Origin: Kocuria salsicia
Lineage (GTDB): Bacteria > Actinomycetota > Actinomycetes > Actinomycetales > Micrococcaceae
Assembly (NCBI RefSeq): GCF_007681555.1
Contig: NZ_VELE01000008.1
Coordinates: forward strand, 61,564-125,563
Length of the DNA stretch: 64,000 nt
Direction of reading: 5' to 3'
Both the position numbers and the translations under genes were made by a program. Below the pieces are notes generated by a model that was not told the DNA's origin, searched no databases, and worked only from the letters and a program-made list of their open reading frames with translations. Positions 10,446 through 19,464 of this stretch are shown here, in pieces; position 1 is the stretch's first letter; the number at the start of each line of letters is the position of its first letter.

Positions 10446-11570
10446 TCAGGCGCGGCGGGTGCGCGCGGTGCGGGTCAGGGACTTCACGAGCATCAGGGTC
10501 AGCAGCAGGATGCCCACGTAGCCGTTGACCACGTAGACGATGTTGACCATCAGCGAGAACGGCAGCACGAGACCCACCAGGGTGCCGATCGCTGCGAGTG
10601 CGAGGGTGAGGTACTTGAAGGGCAGGGACTTCTCTGGGAAGAACCGGGAGGAGACGGTCCACAGCAACGGCACCGCCGTGGTGTAGATGCCTGCGAGGAT
10701 GATGAGTGAGAAGCACGAGGCGACCACCGGACCGAGATCCGAGGCGAGCACGAGCATGGGAATCTCCGTGCCGTTGACCGCCTCGATGTTCGCCAGCAGG
10801 CCCAGGCCCACGACCATGCAGGCCACGGAGAAGGAGACCCCGCCGAGCACCGCACCGGAGTGGGCCTCGCCGCGGCTGTGTGCGGTCCTGCCCAGTGCGG
10901 TGAGGAACGCGGCGAGCCACAGCATGCAGAAGCCCACATAGGACAGCCCCGCCAGCACCCAGTTGCTCGACGCGCGGGTGAGGTCCAGTTCCGGCAGCAA
11001 CGCGTTGCCGTCGGCGATCCCGCCCGGGTTGCGAATGATGCCCAGGATCCCCAGGACGATCGCTATCACGACGATCAGCGGGCCGATCTTGCCGATCACG
11101 TCCACCAGCCGGTCCAGGCCGAACCACACGGTCAGTCCCACCACGGCGGCAAGCCCGATCCCGCCCACGTACTTGGACAGTCCGTAGTGCTCCTGGAACA
11201 CAGCGCCCGCCCCGGCCACCATGACAGTGAAGCTCAGGAATACGAACAGAACGGAGAAGTAGTCGAAGAACACTCCCAGGTGGCGGCCGCAGTAGTAGCG
11301 GAAGATCAGCGACGGCCGGTCGAACTTCTCGCGGTGGCCTGTGGTCAGGAACTCCACGGCCACGTAGGTGATCAGCACCAGGACTACCAGGCCCGTGCCG
11401 AAGACGCCCCAGTAGCCGTAGGAGGTGAAGTACTGCAGGATCTCCTGGCCGGTTGCGAAGCCGGACCCGATCAGGAACGCGACGATCGCTCCGGCGTACG
11501 TGAGGATGCGCAACGAGCTCCTGGTCTCGACGGTGTCCAGCTGCGTGGAGGGTGACGCGGTCTGTGCCAT
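10446..11570 (-). CDS. YkvI-like membrane transporter, first gene of the sox operon
   Basis: The 374-residue polytopic protein has about ten hydrophobic helices. Its start [33 protein letters not shown] is typical of the YkvI group of the APC superfamily, related to amino-acid and sodium symporters. The unwound-helix-like motif GSGFATGQE near residue 37 would sit at a substrate site. No member known to me has a proven substrate. Because it leads the operon and is followed by soxB after 83 bases, uptake of sarcosine, or of a methylated glycine precursor, is the natural inference. ATG at 11570, with the operon promoter about 95-120 bases upstream. Confidence 0.75.
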   Translation of the reverse strand: MAQTASPSTQLDTVETRSSLRILTYAGAIVAFLIGSGFATGQEILQYFTSYGYWGVFGTGLVVLVLITYVAVEFLTTGHREKFDRPSLIFRYYCGRHLGVFFDYFSVLFVFLSFTVMVAGAGAVFQEHYGLSKYVGGIGLAAVVGLTVWFGLDRLVDVIGKIGPLIVVIAIVLGILGIIRNPGGIADGNALLPELDLTRASSNWVLAGLSYVGFCMLWLAAFLTALGRTAHSRGEAHSGAVLGGVSFSVACMVVGLGLLANIEAVNGTEIPMLVLASDLGPVVASCFSLIILAGIYTTAVPLLWTVSSRFFPEKSLPFKYLTLALAAIGTLVGLVLPFSLMVNIVYVVNGYVGILLLTLMLVKSLTRTARTRRA

Positions 11571-11638
11571 GGTGACGTTCTTTCCCGAAGGGGGGTGCTG
11601 GCCGGACGGTTCCGGTGGTGGCGAAGGGTTTTGTCGAT

Positions 11639-11654
11639 CACTGATATATCTGTG
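11639..11654 (-). promoter_or_regulatory. Candidate operator of the sox operon
   Basis: CACTGATATATCTGTG is a 16-base palindrome with one mismatched pair, centred on GATATATC. It starts nine bases downstream of the -10 hexamer, on the expected transcription start, where a bound repressor would block initiation. The GntR protein encoded at 3086-3760 is the obvious candidate binder, but no second copy was seen near that gene. Confidence 0.45.
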
Positions 11655-11662
11655 TTCTGAGT

Positions 11663-11691
11663 ACGGTATGTGATGCGGCCCACCCCGTCAA
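11663..11691 (-). promoter_or_regulatory. Sigma-70-type promoter for the sox operon
   Basis: On the minus strand TTGACG (11686-11691) is followed after exactly 17 bases by TACCGT (11663-11668). It faces the transporter-soxBDAG-purU operon, with a leader of about 85 bases. No other convincing hexamer pair was seen in the gap. Confidence 0.55.
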
Positions 11692-11877
11692 TGCCCCGAG
11701 GTCAGGAGCAGGCGCCCCGCACGGGTGCGCAGAACATCTGAGGCACAACTTGCCCAGGGAACGCGCCGCGGGGCGGGCATGTCCTGCCCCAGATGTTCAA
11801 CGGCGGGGGGTCCTGCGGGCGTCGTTGGCCTGGGGACATGAACAGCCGCTCGTTCTCATGCCTGCCCGTGCGGCCGG
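11692..11877. other. Intergenic stretch without a convincing gene
   Basis: Together with the sox promoter region this makes a 307-base gap. Short open frames here have no recognisable content. A nine-base inverted pair GAACATCTG / CAGATGTTC (about 11733 and 11792) flanks about 50 bases; its meaning is unknown. Confidence 0.3.
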
Positions 11878-12355
11878 ATCGAGGAGCACGGCCTGAACTC
11901 GCTGCCGCGCGCAGAGTGGCCGGCCACTGTTCCCGCGGTGCGGCAGGTGCTGGACGAGGGCCTCAACCTCGGGCCGCTGACCGTCCGGGTGGGTGAGAAC
12001 GGGGCGGGGACGCCCACCCTGGTGGAGGCCGTGGCGGCAGTTCGGTCTCAGCGTGGACGGCGGCGCGCGGGACCAGGTGCTGCACCGGACCCGGGTGACC
12101 GAGTCTGGACCCGGCGACCGTCCGCAGCTCGTGCGCGGGGTGGTTCTCTGCACGCACTCGCCGGTCCTCGCCGCCCTGCCTGAGGCACGCAACTACGAGC
12201 TCGGCGAGTGGGTTCTGCGCCCCAGCGAGTACGACGAGCTGGAGATCACCTGGCACCTCTTCCTGGACGCACCCCAGCGATCCCCTCGGCGGGTCGGCCT
12301 GCGTGGTCGATCCGCTGAGCCCCGTGGGCTGCGCAGTATGTTCGCAACGGCATAG
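11878..12355 (+). pseudogene. Relic of an AAA family (RecF/ABC-like) ATPase
   Basis: Frame 1 reads LPRAEWPATVPAVRQVLDEG and LTVRVGENGAGTPTLVEAVA. This is the N-terminus of a small AAA ATPase whose Walker A should read GENGxGKS/T but has Thr-Pro instead of Lys-Ser. Around 12035 the coding character moves to a second frame (RQFGLSVDGGARDQ), and after a large gap comes LCTHSPVLAALPEARNYELG with WHLFLDAPQ, the family's C-terminus (sensor and His-switch region). The middle, including signature and Walker B, is missing. A broken nucleotide site, a frameshift and an internal deletion together make this a pseudogene. Intact relatives have about 240-260 residues. Confidence 0.6.
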
Positions 12356-12364
12356 GCTCGCCCC

Positions 12365-12940
12365 ATGACCGCCGCCCCGCCCTCACCATGCCGGATCCTC
12401 GTGGCCGGGGTGAGCGGCGTCGGCAAGACCACCCTGTGCCGTGAGATCGAGCAGTGCTCCGGCATCCCGCACACCGAGATCGACGCCCTGTTCCACGGCC
12501 CCGGCTGGATTCCGCGCCCCGAGTTCTCGGCGGACGTCGCGCGCCTGGCGGCGGGCGGTTCGTGGGTCACCGAGTGGCAGTACGACGCCGCACGGCCGGC
12601 TCTCGCCGAACGCGCCGACACCCTGCTGTGGCTCGACTTCCCGTTCTGGACCGTGACCTTCCCACGCGTCGTCCGGCGGACCGTGCGGCGCAGCCTGAGC
12701 CGCCAGAAGCTGTGGAACGGCAACACGGAGGGGTCGCTCCGTACTCTCTTCACGGATCCGGAGCACATCATCCGCTGGGCGGTCGCGAGCCGTCACAGCT
12801 ACCGGGAGCGCATTCCCACCCTGGCGGAGACGGCCCCGCACCTGCGCGTGGTGCGCCTGCGTCACTCCCGGGAGGCGCGGGCATGGGTCTCCACCGTCTG
12901 GCCCGCGGGGACGGACGCCAAGGATGGACCCCGCAGGTGA
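12365..12940 (+). CDS. P-loop kinase-like NTPase (FlaR/adenylate kinase-related)
   Basis: The 191-residue protein has the Walker A motif VAGVSGVGKTTLCREIE at about 14-30. The segment PHTEIDALFHGPGWIP resembles the nucleoside-kinase-like or topology-modulation proteins of the FlaR group. TLLWLDFPFWTVTFPRVVRRTVRR gives the Walker B-like strand and a basic lid, and LRVVRLRHSREARAW closes the fold. Such proteins are often annotated as adenylate-kinase-like; the phosphate acceptor is unknown. A TAGGCT hexamer lies seven bases before the ATG at 12365, so the transcript may be leaderless. It starts just after the ATPase relic and is convergent with the next operon. Confidence 0.65.
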   Translation: MTAAPPSPCRILVAGVSGVGKTTLCREIEQCSGIPHTEIDALFHGPGWIPRPEFSADVARLAAGGSWVTEWQYDAARPALAERADTLLWLDFPFWTVTFPRVVRRTVRRSLSRQKLWNGNTEGSLRTLFTDPEHIIRWAVASRHSYRERIPTLAETAPHLRVVRLRHSREARAWVSTVWPAGTDAKDGPRR

Positions 12941-13053
12941 GCCCGGCCCGCCCGATCACCCACCCCATCCGGGGACAACATTTGGGGCGCGACATGTCCG
13001 CCACCCAGCAAACCCGCCCGGGGCGGGAGGTGGGCACGGGGCAGCGCCAGCTC

Positions 13054-14709
13054 TCAGATCTTCAGGTGCACCAGGCTCGGGCCCTTCGTGGCGAGGGCCT
13101 TCTGCACGGTCTCCGCGAGGGTGTCCATGGTGGCGGGGAACCCGGTGGCGCCGAAACCCTCCGCGAGCTTCACCCAGTCCGGCTGCGCGAGGTCAACGGC
13201 CAGGGGGTCGATGTCCCGGTCCAGCATGTTCTGCCGGATCTCCCCGTAGCCGCCGTTGTCCACGCAGATCACGGGCAGGTCCAGGTTCAGCTCCACGGCG
13301 GTCATGAGCTCCTGGATGGAGAACATGAGGGCGCCGTCCCCCACCAGGCACACCACCGGGCGCTCGGGCGCGGCGAGCTTGGCACCCACCGCCGCGGGCA
13401 GCCCGTAGCCGAGCGTGGCGTACGTGCCCATGTACAGCAGCGAGTGTGGCTGGGGTGCGCGGAAGAACGTGGTGGAGCCCATGTACGTCACCTGCGAGGA
13501 GTCCCCGGCCAGGATGGTGTCGTCCGGGACCACCTCCATGATCGTCTCGTTGAGCGCCGCGAGGTCCGGGGCCCAACGCCGGCCCTCCTCGTCCATCGCC
13601 TCGAACACCGAGCGCAGGTCCCGCTCCGGGCGCGGTGCGGCGTCGGCAGCCGCGGCGCGCAGCCCGTCCAGCAGCTGGGGGACGACGGCGGCGGCGTTGC
13701 CGGGGACCTCCACGTCCGGGGAAAGATTGCACAGCATCTGGTCGCGCATGATGTCCACGCGAACGATCGGGCCCTGCGGGGTGATGTCCCCGCCCCACAG
13801 CTCGGCCTCGCCCACCTTGGATCCGATCACGAGCAGTGCGTCCGCTGAGCGCATGAACTCGTGGGCGGTGCTCAGCCGCAGGTCCGCGCCCAGGGACAGC
13901 CGGTGCTTCTCCGGGATCGCGCCCTTGCCGTTGGTCGTGGTGATCACCGGGGCCTCGAGCAGCTCGGCCAGCTCCAGCAGCCGCGGTCCGGCAGCGAGCG
14001 AGCCTCCGCCGGCCAGGATGACCGGGCGCTCACTGGCCGCCAGCGCCTCGACGGCCGCGGCGATGTCGTGCTCCGGGGCGGGCGTGGGCTCACCGAGGGG
14101 GCGCGGTGCGGTGGCCGACTCGGGGACGTCCGCCGCGGTCTCGAGGATGTCCAGCGGGATCTCGATGTGGATGGGCCGCGGGCGCGAGTGTGCGAAGTCC
14201 CGCATGGCGTCGTGGATCATGGTCACGGCCTCGGCCCCCGAGGTCACGCGCCGAGAGACGCCTACGATCGCGTTCACGGCGGCGGAGGGATTCTTGGTCT
14301 CGTGCAAGGAGCCGATGTCCCGGAAGTCGTGGCCCACGGGGCGCCCGGGGGAGAGCAGGATCATGGGCCGGGACTCTGCGTAGGCGGTCGCCGCGCCGGA
14401 CAGGGAGTTGAGCAGGCCGGGTCCGGACGTGGTGATGACCACCCCAGGCAGCCCGCGCACCTGGGACCAGCCGTCCGCGCCGTAGGACGCGCCCTGCTCG
14501 TGGCGTGTGGTGATCGCACGGATTCCCAGCGAGCGCAGCGGCCGGTAGAACTCGAGCGAGTGGGTGCCGGGGATGCCGAACACGGTGTCAATCCCGTAGC
14601 CGCGCAGCGTCTCCAGCACCGCGGTGGCCACGGTGCGCTCCGGGCGTGTGACGTCCGCGCCGGCCCCGGGGGTCTCGGGTGCCGTGGTGATGGTGCTTTC
14701 GGTGCTCAT
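13054..14709 (-). CDS. Thiamine-diphosphate decarboxylase, probable 5-guanidino-2-oxopentanoate (2-ketoarginine) decarboxylase
   Basis: This 551-residue ThDP enzyme has the three-domain acetolactate-synthase fold. The N-terminal PYR domain has GIDTVFGIPGTHSLEFYRPL and the catalytic Glu in TRHEQGASYGADGW. A central FAD/DHS-like domain is followed by the PP domain with the cofactor motif LVGDGALMFSIQELMTAVEL ending near DNGGYGE. Acetolactate synthase is possible, but no small subunit is present and the neighbours are a guanidino-hydrolase and an aminotransferase. That set matches AruI of the arginine transaminase pathway, which decarboxylates 2-ketoarginine to 4-guanidinobutyraldehyde. The ATG at 14709 overlaps the symporter stop by four bases. 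Class is certain, substrate inferred. Confidence 0.75.
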   Translation of the reverse strand: MSTESTITTAPETPGAGADVTRPERTVATAVLETLRGYGIDTVFGIPGTHSLEFYRPLRSLGIRAITTRHEQGASYGADGWSQVRGLPGVVITTSGPGLLNSLSGAATAYAESRPMILLSPGRPVGHDFRDIGSLHETKNPSAAVNAIVGVSRRVTSGAEAVTMIHDAMRDFAHSRPRPIHIEIPLDILETAADVPESATAPRPLGEPTPAPEHDIAAAVEALAASERPVILAGGGSLAAGPRLLELAELLEAPVITTTNGKGAIPEKHRLSLGADLRLSTAHEFMRSADALLVIGSKVGEAELWGGDITPQGPIVRVDIMRDQMLCNLSPDVEVPGNAAAVVPQLLDGLRAAAADAAPRPERDLRSVFEAMDEEGRRWAPDLAALNETIMEVVPDDTILAGDSSQVTYMGSTTFFRAPQPHSLLYMGTYATLGYGLPAAVGAKLAAPERPVVCLVGDGALMFSIQELMTAVELNLDLPVICVDNGGYGEIRQNMLDRDIDPLAVDLAQPDWVKLAEGFGATGFPATMDTLAETVQKALATKGPSLVHLKI

Positions 14710-16151
14710 GCCTTGGACTCCTGAATCCGACGGTTCCATTCCTGACTGATCTCCGGCGTGGTGGGCTTCGTGGCGAGCGAGACGGCCACGAAGACGACGG
14801 CAGAGGCGAGCAGTCCCATGTAGATGGGTGCGTTGGCGAGCACGCCGTAGACCACCATGCCCACCACGGTGGCGACGACGCCCGCGGCCATCGACCACAT
14901 GGCACCCGCCGCGGTGCCCCGCTTCCACAGCAGACCGCCCAGCACGGCGACGAGCAGGCCGCCCACCAGCAGGTCGTACGCGATGGTCAGGGCCGTGACC
15001 GTGGAGCTGACCAGCATGGACATCACCGTGATGACCAGGCCGACCACCACCACGTAGACGCGGTCCTTGAGGACGGACGCGTCCTCGGAGCGGGCGCGGG
15101 CGATGTCGTCGTCGGGGGCTCCGAACAGGCCTAGGAGGGTGGGGACCACGTCCACGCGCGCCACCGTGGCTGCGGCGATCGTGGCCCCGGAGGCCGTGGA
15201 CATCATGGCGGCCACACCGGCCGCGAGGACGATCCCGCCGAGACCCGCCGGCACGTGCTCCTGGGCCATGGTGGCGAACGCCTCCTCGGGGACGGCGAGG
15301 TTCGGCAGCACGGCGGCCGCGGCGGTGCCGATCAGTGCGCCGGCGACGCCGTAGAGCGCCACGTACGTGGCGGAGACGAGCCCACCCCAGCGGGCGACGC
15401 CGGGCGAGCGGGCCGTGAACACGCGCTGCCAGATGTCCTGCCCGATCAGCATGCCGAAGCCGTAGACCACGAACTGCGTGAGGATCGCCTGGAAGCCCAT
15501 GGAGCTGACGGCGAAGTAGGAGGCGTCCAGCCGCTCGCGGATCCCGGACCAGCCGCCGCCGGCGGCCAGCGAGAAGGGCAGGAGGATCGCGAAGATGCCC
15601 ACCGTCATGAAGAGGAACTGCATCAGGTCCGTCAGGGTGATGGACCACATTCCGCCGAGCACCGAGTAGGCGATCACCACCGCACCGCCCAGCAGGATGG
15701 CCCAGGGCCGCGAGATGGGGAACAGCACGGAGAAGATCGCCGCGTAGGCGGCCGTGGAGGTCACCGCGATCATGAGCGTGTAGGCGAGCATCACGAACGA
15801 CGACGCCGTGGCGCCGCCCTTCGCGCCGTAGCGCAGCTGCAGCATCTGGGAGACGGTGAAGACCTTCAGGGACTGGATGCGCGCGGCGAAGAACAGGCTC
15901 AGCACGGCGAGCCCCACTGCGATCGCGACCACGAGCCACATCCCCGAGATGCCGTACTGGTAGCCGAGCCCCACTCCGCCCACGGTGGAGGCGCCACCGA
16001 GGACCACCGCCGCCATCGTGGAGGTGTAGAGCCCCGCTCCGAGGCGGCGTCCGGCCACGCGGTAGTCGGTGGCGGTGCGTGCACGGCGTGCCGCCCACAG
16101 CCCGACCACCACCATCACGGCCAGGTAGAGCACGATCACGAACACGTTCAC
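14706..16151 (-). CDS. Sodium:solute symporter (SSS family)
   Basis: The 481-residue protein has about 13 hydrophobic helices and the SSS-family features: [36 protein letters not shown] and [17 protein letters not shown] near helices 5-6, which line the sodium and substrate sites. Family members carry amino acids, pantothenate, proline, sugars or urea. The GTG at 16151 was chosen because AGGAG lies seven bases upstream; the longer frame adds a basic leader. It overlaps the decarboxylase start, so they form one transcript opposite the agmatinase gene. Uptake of arginine, agmatine or a guanidino acid is inferred from context. Confidence 0.8.
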   Translation of the reverse strand: MNVFVIVLYLAVMVVVGLWAARRARTATDYRVAGRRLGAGLYTSTMAAVVLGGASTVGGVGLGYQYGISGMWLVVAIAVGLAVLSLFFAARIQSLKVFTVSQMLQLRYGAKGGATASSFVMLAYTLMIAVTSTAAYAAIFSVLFPISRPWAILLGGAVVIAYSVLGGMWSITLTDLMQFLFMTVGIFAILLPFSLAAGGGWSGIRERLDASYFAVSSMGFQAILTQFVVYGFGMLIGQDIWQRVFTARSPGVARWGGLVSATYVALYGVAGALIGTAAAAVLPNLAVPEEAFATMAQEHVPAGLGGIVLAAGVAAMMSTASGATIAAATVARVDVVPTLLGLFGAPDDDIARARSEDASVLKDRVYVVVVGLVITVMSMLVSSTVTALTIAYDLLVGGLLVAVLGGLLWKRGTAAGAMWSMAAGVVATVVGMVVYGVLANAPIYMGLLASAVVFVAVSLATKPTTPEISQEWNRRIQESKA

Positions 16152-16363
16152 AGGGGATCTCCTCGGAGCCGCGGCGAGGCTCTGCTCGCCTGGCGGGCAG
16201 GATCGCCCGCGCACGCAGATGTGGCGCTAGGGTTTGCACCAGGTCACAAAAAATATCACCCTGGCCCGGCCGGGCGGCGCCGGACACCGTGCGGCGGGAC
16301 GTGCGGCCCGCCGTCGGCCGCGGAAGGGCTTCCCGGGCGATCCTCGGGGCGGAAGGAGACACG
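16152..16363. promoter_or_regulatory. Divergent control region of the guanidino-compound cluster
   Basis: This 212-base gap separates the symporter-decarboxylase and agmatinase-aminotransferase transcripts. It holds the only AT-rich stretch nearby (16244-16258, CACAAAAAATATCAC) flanked by CCAGG and CCTGG arms, and a TTGCAC hexamer at 16234. No full hexamer pair was convincing. A regulator site here would control both arms together. Confidence 0.4.
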
Positions 16364-17401
16364 GTGGAACCGGAACGCATTGTCGAGACGAACGCGGCGG
16401 GCGAGGAGCGGGTGGGGCCCGTGGACGCGGCGCTGACACCCCGGTGGGCCGGGCCGGCCACGTTCGCACGGCTGCCCCGCACGGACCAGGTGGAGCACAC
16501 GGACGTGGCCGTGGTGGGCGTGCCCTTCGACTCGGGGGTCTCCTACCGCCCGGGCGCGAGGTTCGGGCCGAACCACGTGCGCGAGTCCTCGCGGCTGCTG
16601 CGCCCCTACAACCCCGCGCAGAACCACTCGCCGTTCGCGAACCTGCAGGTCGCGGACGCCGGGGACCTCGTGGGCAACCCGTTCGACATCCGCGAGGCCA
16701 TCGACTCCATCGAGAAGGGCGCCAGGGAGCTGATGGGGGAGGACACCAAGATCGTGGCGATCGGCGGTGACCACACCATCGCCCTGCCCCTGCTGCGCGC
16801 GGCGCACTCGCGCCACGGGAAGGTGGCGCTGCTGCACTTCGACGCCCACCTGGACACGTGGGACACCTACTTCGGGGCCGAGTACACCCACGGCACCCCG
16901 TTCCGGCGGGCGTTCGAGGAGGGCATCATCGACACCGACGCCGTGATGCACGTGGGCACCCGCGGGCCCCTCTACGGCACCCAGGACCTCGAGGACGACT
17001 CCCGGTTCGGTTTCGAGATCGTCTCCTCCGCGGACGTGCTGCGCTCCGGCGTGGACGCCGTCGTCGAGGCCCTGCGCGAGCGCGTGGGCGACCGCCCCCT
17101 CTACATCTCCCTGGACATCGACGTCCTGGACCCCGCCCACGCCCCCGGCACGGGCACGCCCGAGGCCGGTGGCATCACGAGCCGCGAGGTGCTGGAGATC
17201 CTGCGTGGGCTGCGGGGCCTGGACGTGGTGGCGTGCGACGTTGTGGAGGTGGCTCCCGCCTACGACCACGCCGAGCTCACGGGCATCGCCGCCGCGCACG
17301 TGGTCTACGAGCTGCTCTCCCTGATCAGCCTGGGCGCCGATGCCGCGCCGGACGGCCCCGCGTACGGCATCTCGGGCGCGCGCTACGGGGACGCGAAGTG
17401 A
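16364..17401 (+). CDS. Agmatinase / guanidinobutyrase (ureohydrolase family)
   Basis: The 345-residue enzyme carries all the binuclear manganese motifs of the arginase/agmatinase family: [20 protein letters not shown], an HGTPFRRA loop and [20 protein letters not shown]. It hydrolyses a guanidino group to an amine and urea. The second-shell and loop residues suit agmatinase-like enzymes, so agmatine, 4-guanidinobutyrate or guanidinopropionate are all possible. Beside an AruI-like decarboxylase and an aminotransferase, 4-guanidinobutyrate (giving GABA and urea) fits best, as for GbuA. GTG at 16364 with GGAAGGAG six bases upstream. Its stop overlaps the aminotransferase start by four bases. Confidence 0.85.
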   Translation: MEPERIVETNAAGEERVGPVDAALTPRWAGPATFARLPRTDQVEHTDVAVVGVPFDSGVSYRPGARFGPNHVRESSRLLRPYNPAQNHSPFANLQVADAGDLVGNPFDIREAIDSIEKGARELMGEDTKIVAIGGDHTIALPLLRAAHSRHGKVALLHFDAHLDTWDTYFGAEYTHGTPFRRAFEEGIIDTDAVMHVGTRGPLYGTQDLEDDSRFGFEIVSSADVLRSGVDAVVEALRERVGDRPLYISLDIDVLDPAHAPGTGTPEAGGITSREVLEILRGLRGLDVVACDVVEVAPAYDHAELTGIAAAHVVYELLSLISLGADAAPDGPAYGISGARYGDAK

Positions 17402-18582
17402 CGGGGTTCGCGTCCCGCGCGGACGAGTTCCGGCCCTCCCCGGTCCGCGCCGTCTTCGAGGTGGCACGGGACCCGTCCGTGGTCTCGCTGGCCGGCGGCA
17501 ACCCGGACCTCTCCGTGCTGCCCGCGGACGCCGTGGGGGACATCGCGTCCCTCCTGCTGCGCGGGCGCGCCGGGGAGATCCTGCAGTACGGATCCGGCGC
17601 CGGCACGGACGGGCTGCGCGAGCTCGTGGTGAAGCTCATGGCGCGCGGTGGCTCCACGGTCACCGGTGCAGACATCCTGCCCACCACCGGATCACAGGCC
17701 GGGCTGGACCTCGTGACCAAGCTCTACTGCAACCCCGGGGACGTGATCCTGGCGGAGGGCCCCACCTACGTGGGTGCGCTGGGCGTGTTCGGGGCGTACG
17801 AGGCCGAGGTGCAGCACGTGGCCATGGACGAGGACGGGATCGTTCCCGACGCCGTGGCGGAAGCCCTCGACGCGCTCGCCGCCCAGGGCAGGCGGGTGCC
17901 GTTCGTGTACGTCATCCCGAGCTTCCAGAACCCCACCGGCGTGACCATGCCGGAGGAGCGCCGTCGCGAGCTCGTGGCGGTGTGCGCGCAGCGGGACGTG
18001 ATGATCGTGGAGGACGATCCGTACGCGCTGCTCGCCTTCGACCGCAGTGAGCCGGTGCCGTCCATGCACGGGATGGACCCGGAGCACGTGATCCACCTGG
18101 GCAGCTTCTCCAAGATCTTCGCCCCGGGCCTGCGGGTCGGGTGGATGGCCGCACCCCCGGAGGTGCGCGGGCGGCTGCAGATCGCCGGGGAGTCCGTGGT
18201 GATCCACCCGTCCAACCTGGCGCAGTCCCTCGTGACCTCGTGGGTGGGTTCGGAGCACTGGGAACCCGCGCTCGACAGCGCCGTGGCCCTCTACCGGGAG
18301 CGCTGGGAGGCCATGAACGAGGCTCTCACCGAGTACATGCCACAGACGGCCAGCTGGACGACGCCGAGCGGCGGGTTCTTCACGTGGGTCACCGCGGAGG
18401 AGCTGCGGGGCAGGGACATCCTGGCGGAGGCGGTGGCCCACGGGGTGGTGCTCGTGCCGGGCTCCGCGTCCTACATGGACGGCCGGGACTCCAACGCCGT
18501 ACGCCTCGCCTTCTCGGGCGTGGCCCCGGCCCGGATCCGGGAGGGTGTCAGGCGCTTCGCGGAGGCGCTGCGCGGGGACTGA
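17398..18582 (+). CDS. PLP-dependent aminotransferase, fold type I (AruH/MocR-type)
   Basis: The 394-residue enzyme has the class I/II aminotransferase core: [78 protein letters not shown] and the PLP-binding Lys in [16 protein letters not shown]. This layout is shared by 2-aminoadipate, aromatic and arginine:pyruvate transaminases (AruH type). In this operon arginine to 2-ketoarginine is the natural reaction, supplying the divergent decarboxylase. The start is a GTG overlapping the agmatinase stop. The class is certain; the amino donor is inferred. A double hairpin follows the stop. Confidence 0.82.
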   Translation: MTGFASRADEFRPSPVRAVFEVARDPSVVSLAGGNPDLSVLPADAVGDIASLLLRGRAGEILQYGSGAGTDGLRELVVKLMARGGSTVTGADILPTTGSQAGLDLVTKLYCNPGDVILAEGPTYVGALGVFGAYEAEVQHVAMDEDGIVPDAVAEALDALAAQGRRVPFVYVIPSFQNPTGVTMPEERRRELVAVCAQRDVMIVEDDPYALLAFDRSEPVPSMHGMDPEHVIHLGSFSKIFAPGLRVGWMAAPPEVRGRLQIAGESVVIHPSNLAQSLVTSWVGSEHWEPALDSAVALYRERWEAMNEALTEYMPQTASWTTPSGGFFTWVTAEELRGRDILAEAVAHGVVLVPGSASYMDGRDSNAVRLAFSGVAPARIREGVRRFAEALRGD

Positions 18583-18606
18583 GCCCATCGCTTCACCACG
18601 TCAGCG

Positions 18607-18679
18607 GCGGGTGGACGGGTGGTTTCCGCCCGTCCACCCGCACCGGGGAGGGGGCACAGCGCCGCGTCCCCTCCCCGGT
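18607..18679 (+). terminator. Double-hairpin terminator after the aminotransferase
   Basis: A perfect 13-base stem, GCGGGTGGACGGG (18607-18619) with CCCGTCCACCCGC (18629-18641), is followed directly by a 12-base stem, ACCGGGGAGGGG (18642-18653) with CCCCTCCCCGGT (18668-18679). No U tract is present. The position 25 bases past the stop suits termination. Confidence 0.65.
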
Positions 18680-18846
18680 ACGGCCGCATCGCGCGGCGAT
18701 CCCGGTGGCCGCCTGCACGATGCTGTCGTATCCCCGCAGCCCCGCGCCCGGACCGGTCGGTTTCCACGCGCTCAGCTCTACGCGCACGAGGTGCAGGAAG
18801 CGCTCATGGGCCGGGCCCGCACCCGTCGAGGATAAAATACGGAGCC

Positions 18847-19329
18847 ATGATGGCTTCCCCCGGACCCGCTCCCGACGACGACCGCGCCCGGGCCGTGCTG
18901 CGCGCACACCGGCTGCGGGAGGTGATGCGCTACAGCGTGTATTTCCTGCGGCGCATGGAAGGGACCCGGGAGCTGACGAGCCAGCAGATCAGCCTCCTGA
19001 CCATGCTGCGCCCCGGGGGCCTGCGGATCACGACCATCGCCGCGAACATGGGCGTGCGGGTCTCCACGGCGACTCAGAGCGTGGACCGGCTGAGCAGGGC
19101 GGGCTACGTGCGCCGGGACCCGGACCCCACGGACGCCCGCGCCGTCCTCGTGTGCCTCACCCCCTACGGGCTCAAGGAGCTCGCGCTCGAGGACCAGCGG
19201 CGCAGCGACAGGGTGGCGGACGCACTGTGCGTACTCTCTCCGCGCGAGCTGGACTCGCTGGACGCTGCCCTGCCGGTGCTCGCGAAACTGGCGAGGACTC
19301 AGGGTGCGAGTGGTGAGACGTCGCGGTAG
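18847..19329 (+). CDS. MarR-family transcriptional regulator
   Basis: The 160-residue protein has the MarR winged helix: ELTSQQISLLTMLRPGGLRITTIAANMGV, recognition helix STATQSVDRLSRAGYV and the wing RRDPDPTDARAVLVCLTPYG. Flanking helices provide dimerisation. MarR proteins usually repress nearby genes in response to small phenolic or metabolic ligands. A TAAAAT hexamer ends eight bases before the ATG at 18847, so the mRNA is probably leaderless. Whether it controls the guanidino cluster upstream or the nitroreductase/LysE genes downstream cannot be told from the sequence. Confidence 0.8.
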   Translation: MMASPGPAPDDDRARAVLRAHRLREVMRYSVYFLRRMEGTRELTSQQISLLTMLRPGGLRITTIAANMGVRVSTATQSVDRLSRAGYVRRDPDPTDARAVLVCLTPYGLKELALEDQRRSDRVADALCVLSPRELDSLDAALPVLAKLARTQGASGETSR

Positions 19330-19384
19330 TCCGCGGGGTTCCGAGCGGTGCGGGTGAGCAGGCGTGCGGGGCCGGATGTGCAAC

Positions 19385-19424
19385 GGGGCCCGGTGGCGAA
19401 CCCCTCGGCTCACCACCGGGCCCC
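19385..19424. terminator. Bidirectional terminator between MarR and nitroreductase genes
   Basis: GGGGCCCGGTGG (19385-19396) pairs perfectly with CCACCGGGCCCC (19413-19424) around a 16-base loop. It lies between two convergent genes and would stop both transcripts. Confidence 0.65.
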
Positions 19425-19464
19425 GGCCACGGTGCGTCGTGTCAGTGCCTCACGAGACCTCGGC

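Noticed and set aside
13054..14709. Acetolactate synthase large subunit as the main call
   Set aside because: The ThDP fold allows it, but there is no regulatory small subunit or branched-chain biosynthetic neighbour, while the guanidino-compound genes fit the AruI role.
13054..16500. A single 1148-codon minus-strand frame joining the decarboxylase to upstream sequence
   Set aside because: Only the part from ATG 14709 is a protein; upstream of it the frame is the out-of-frame shadow of the symporter gene.
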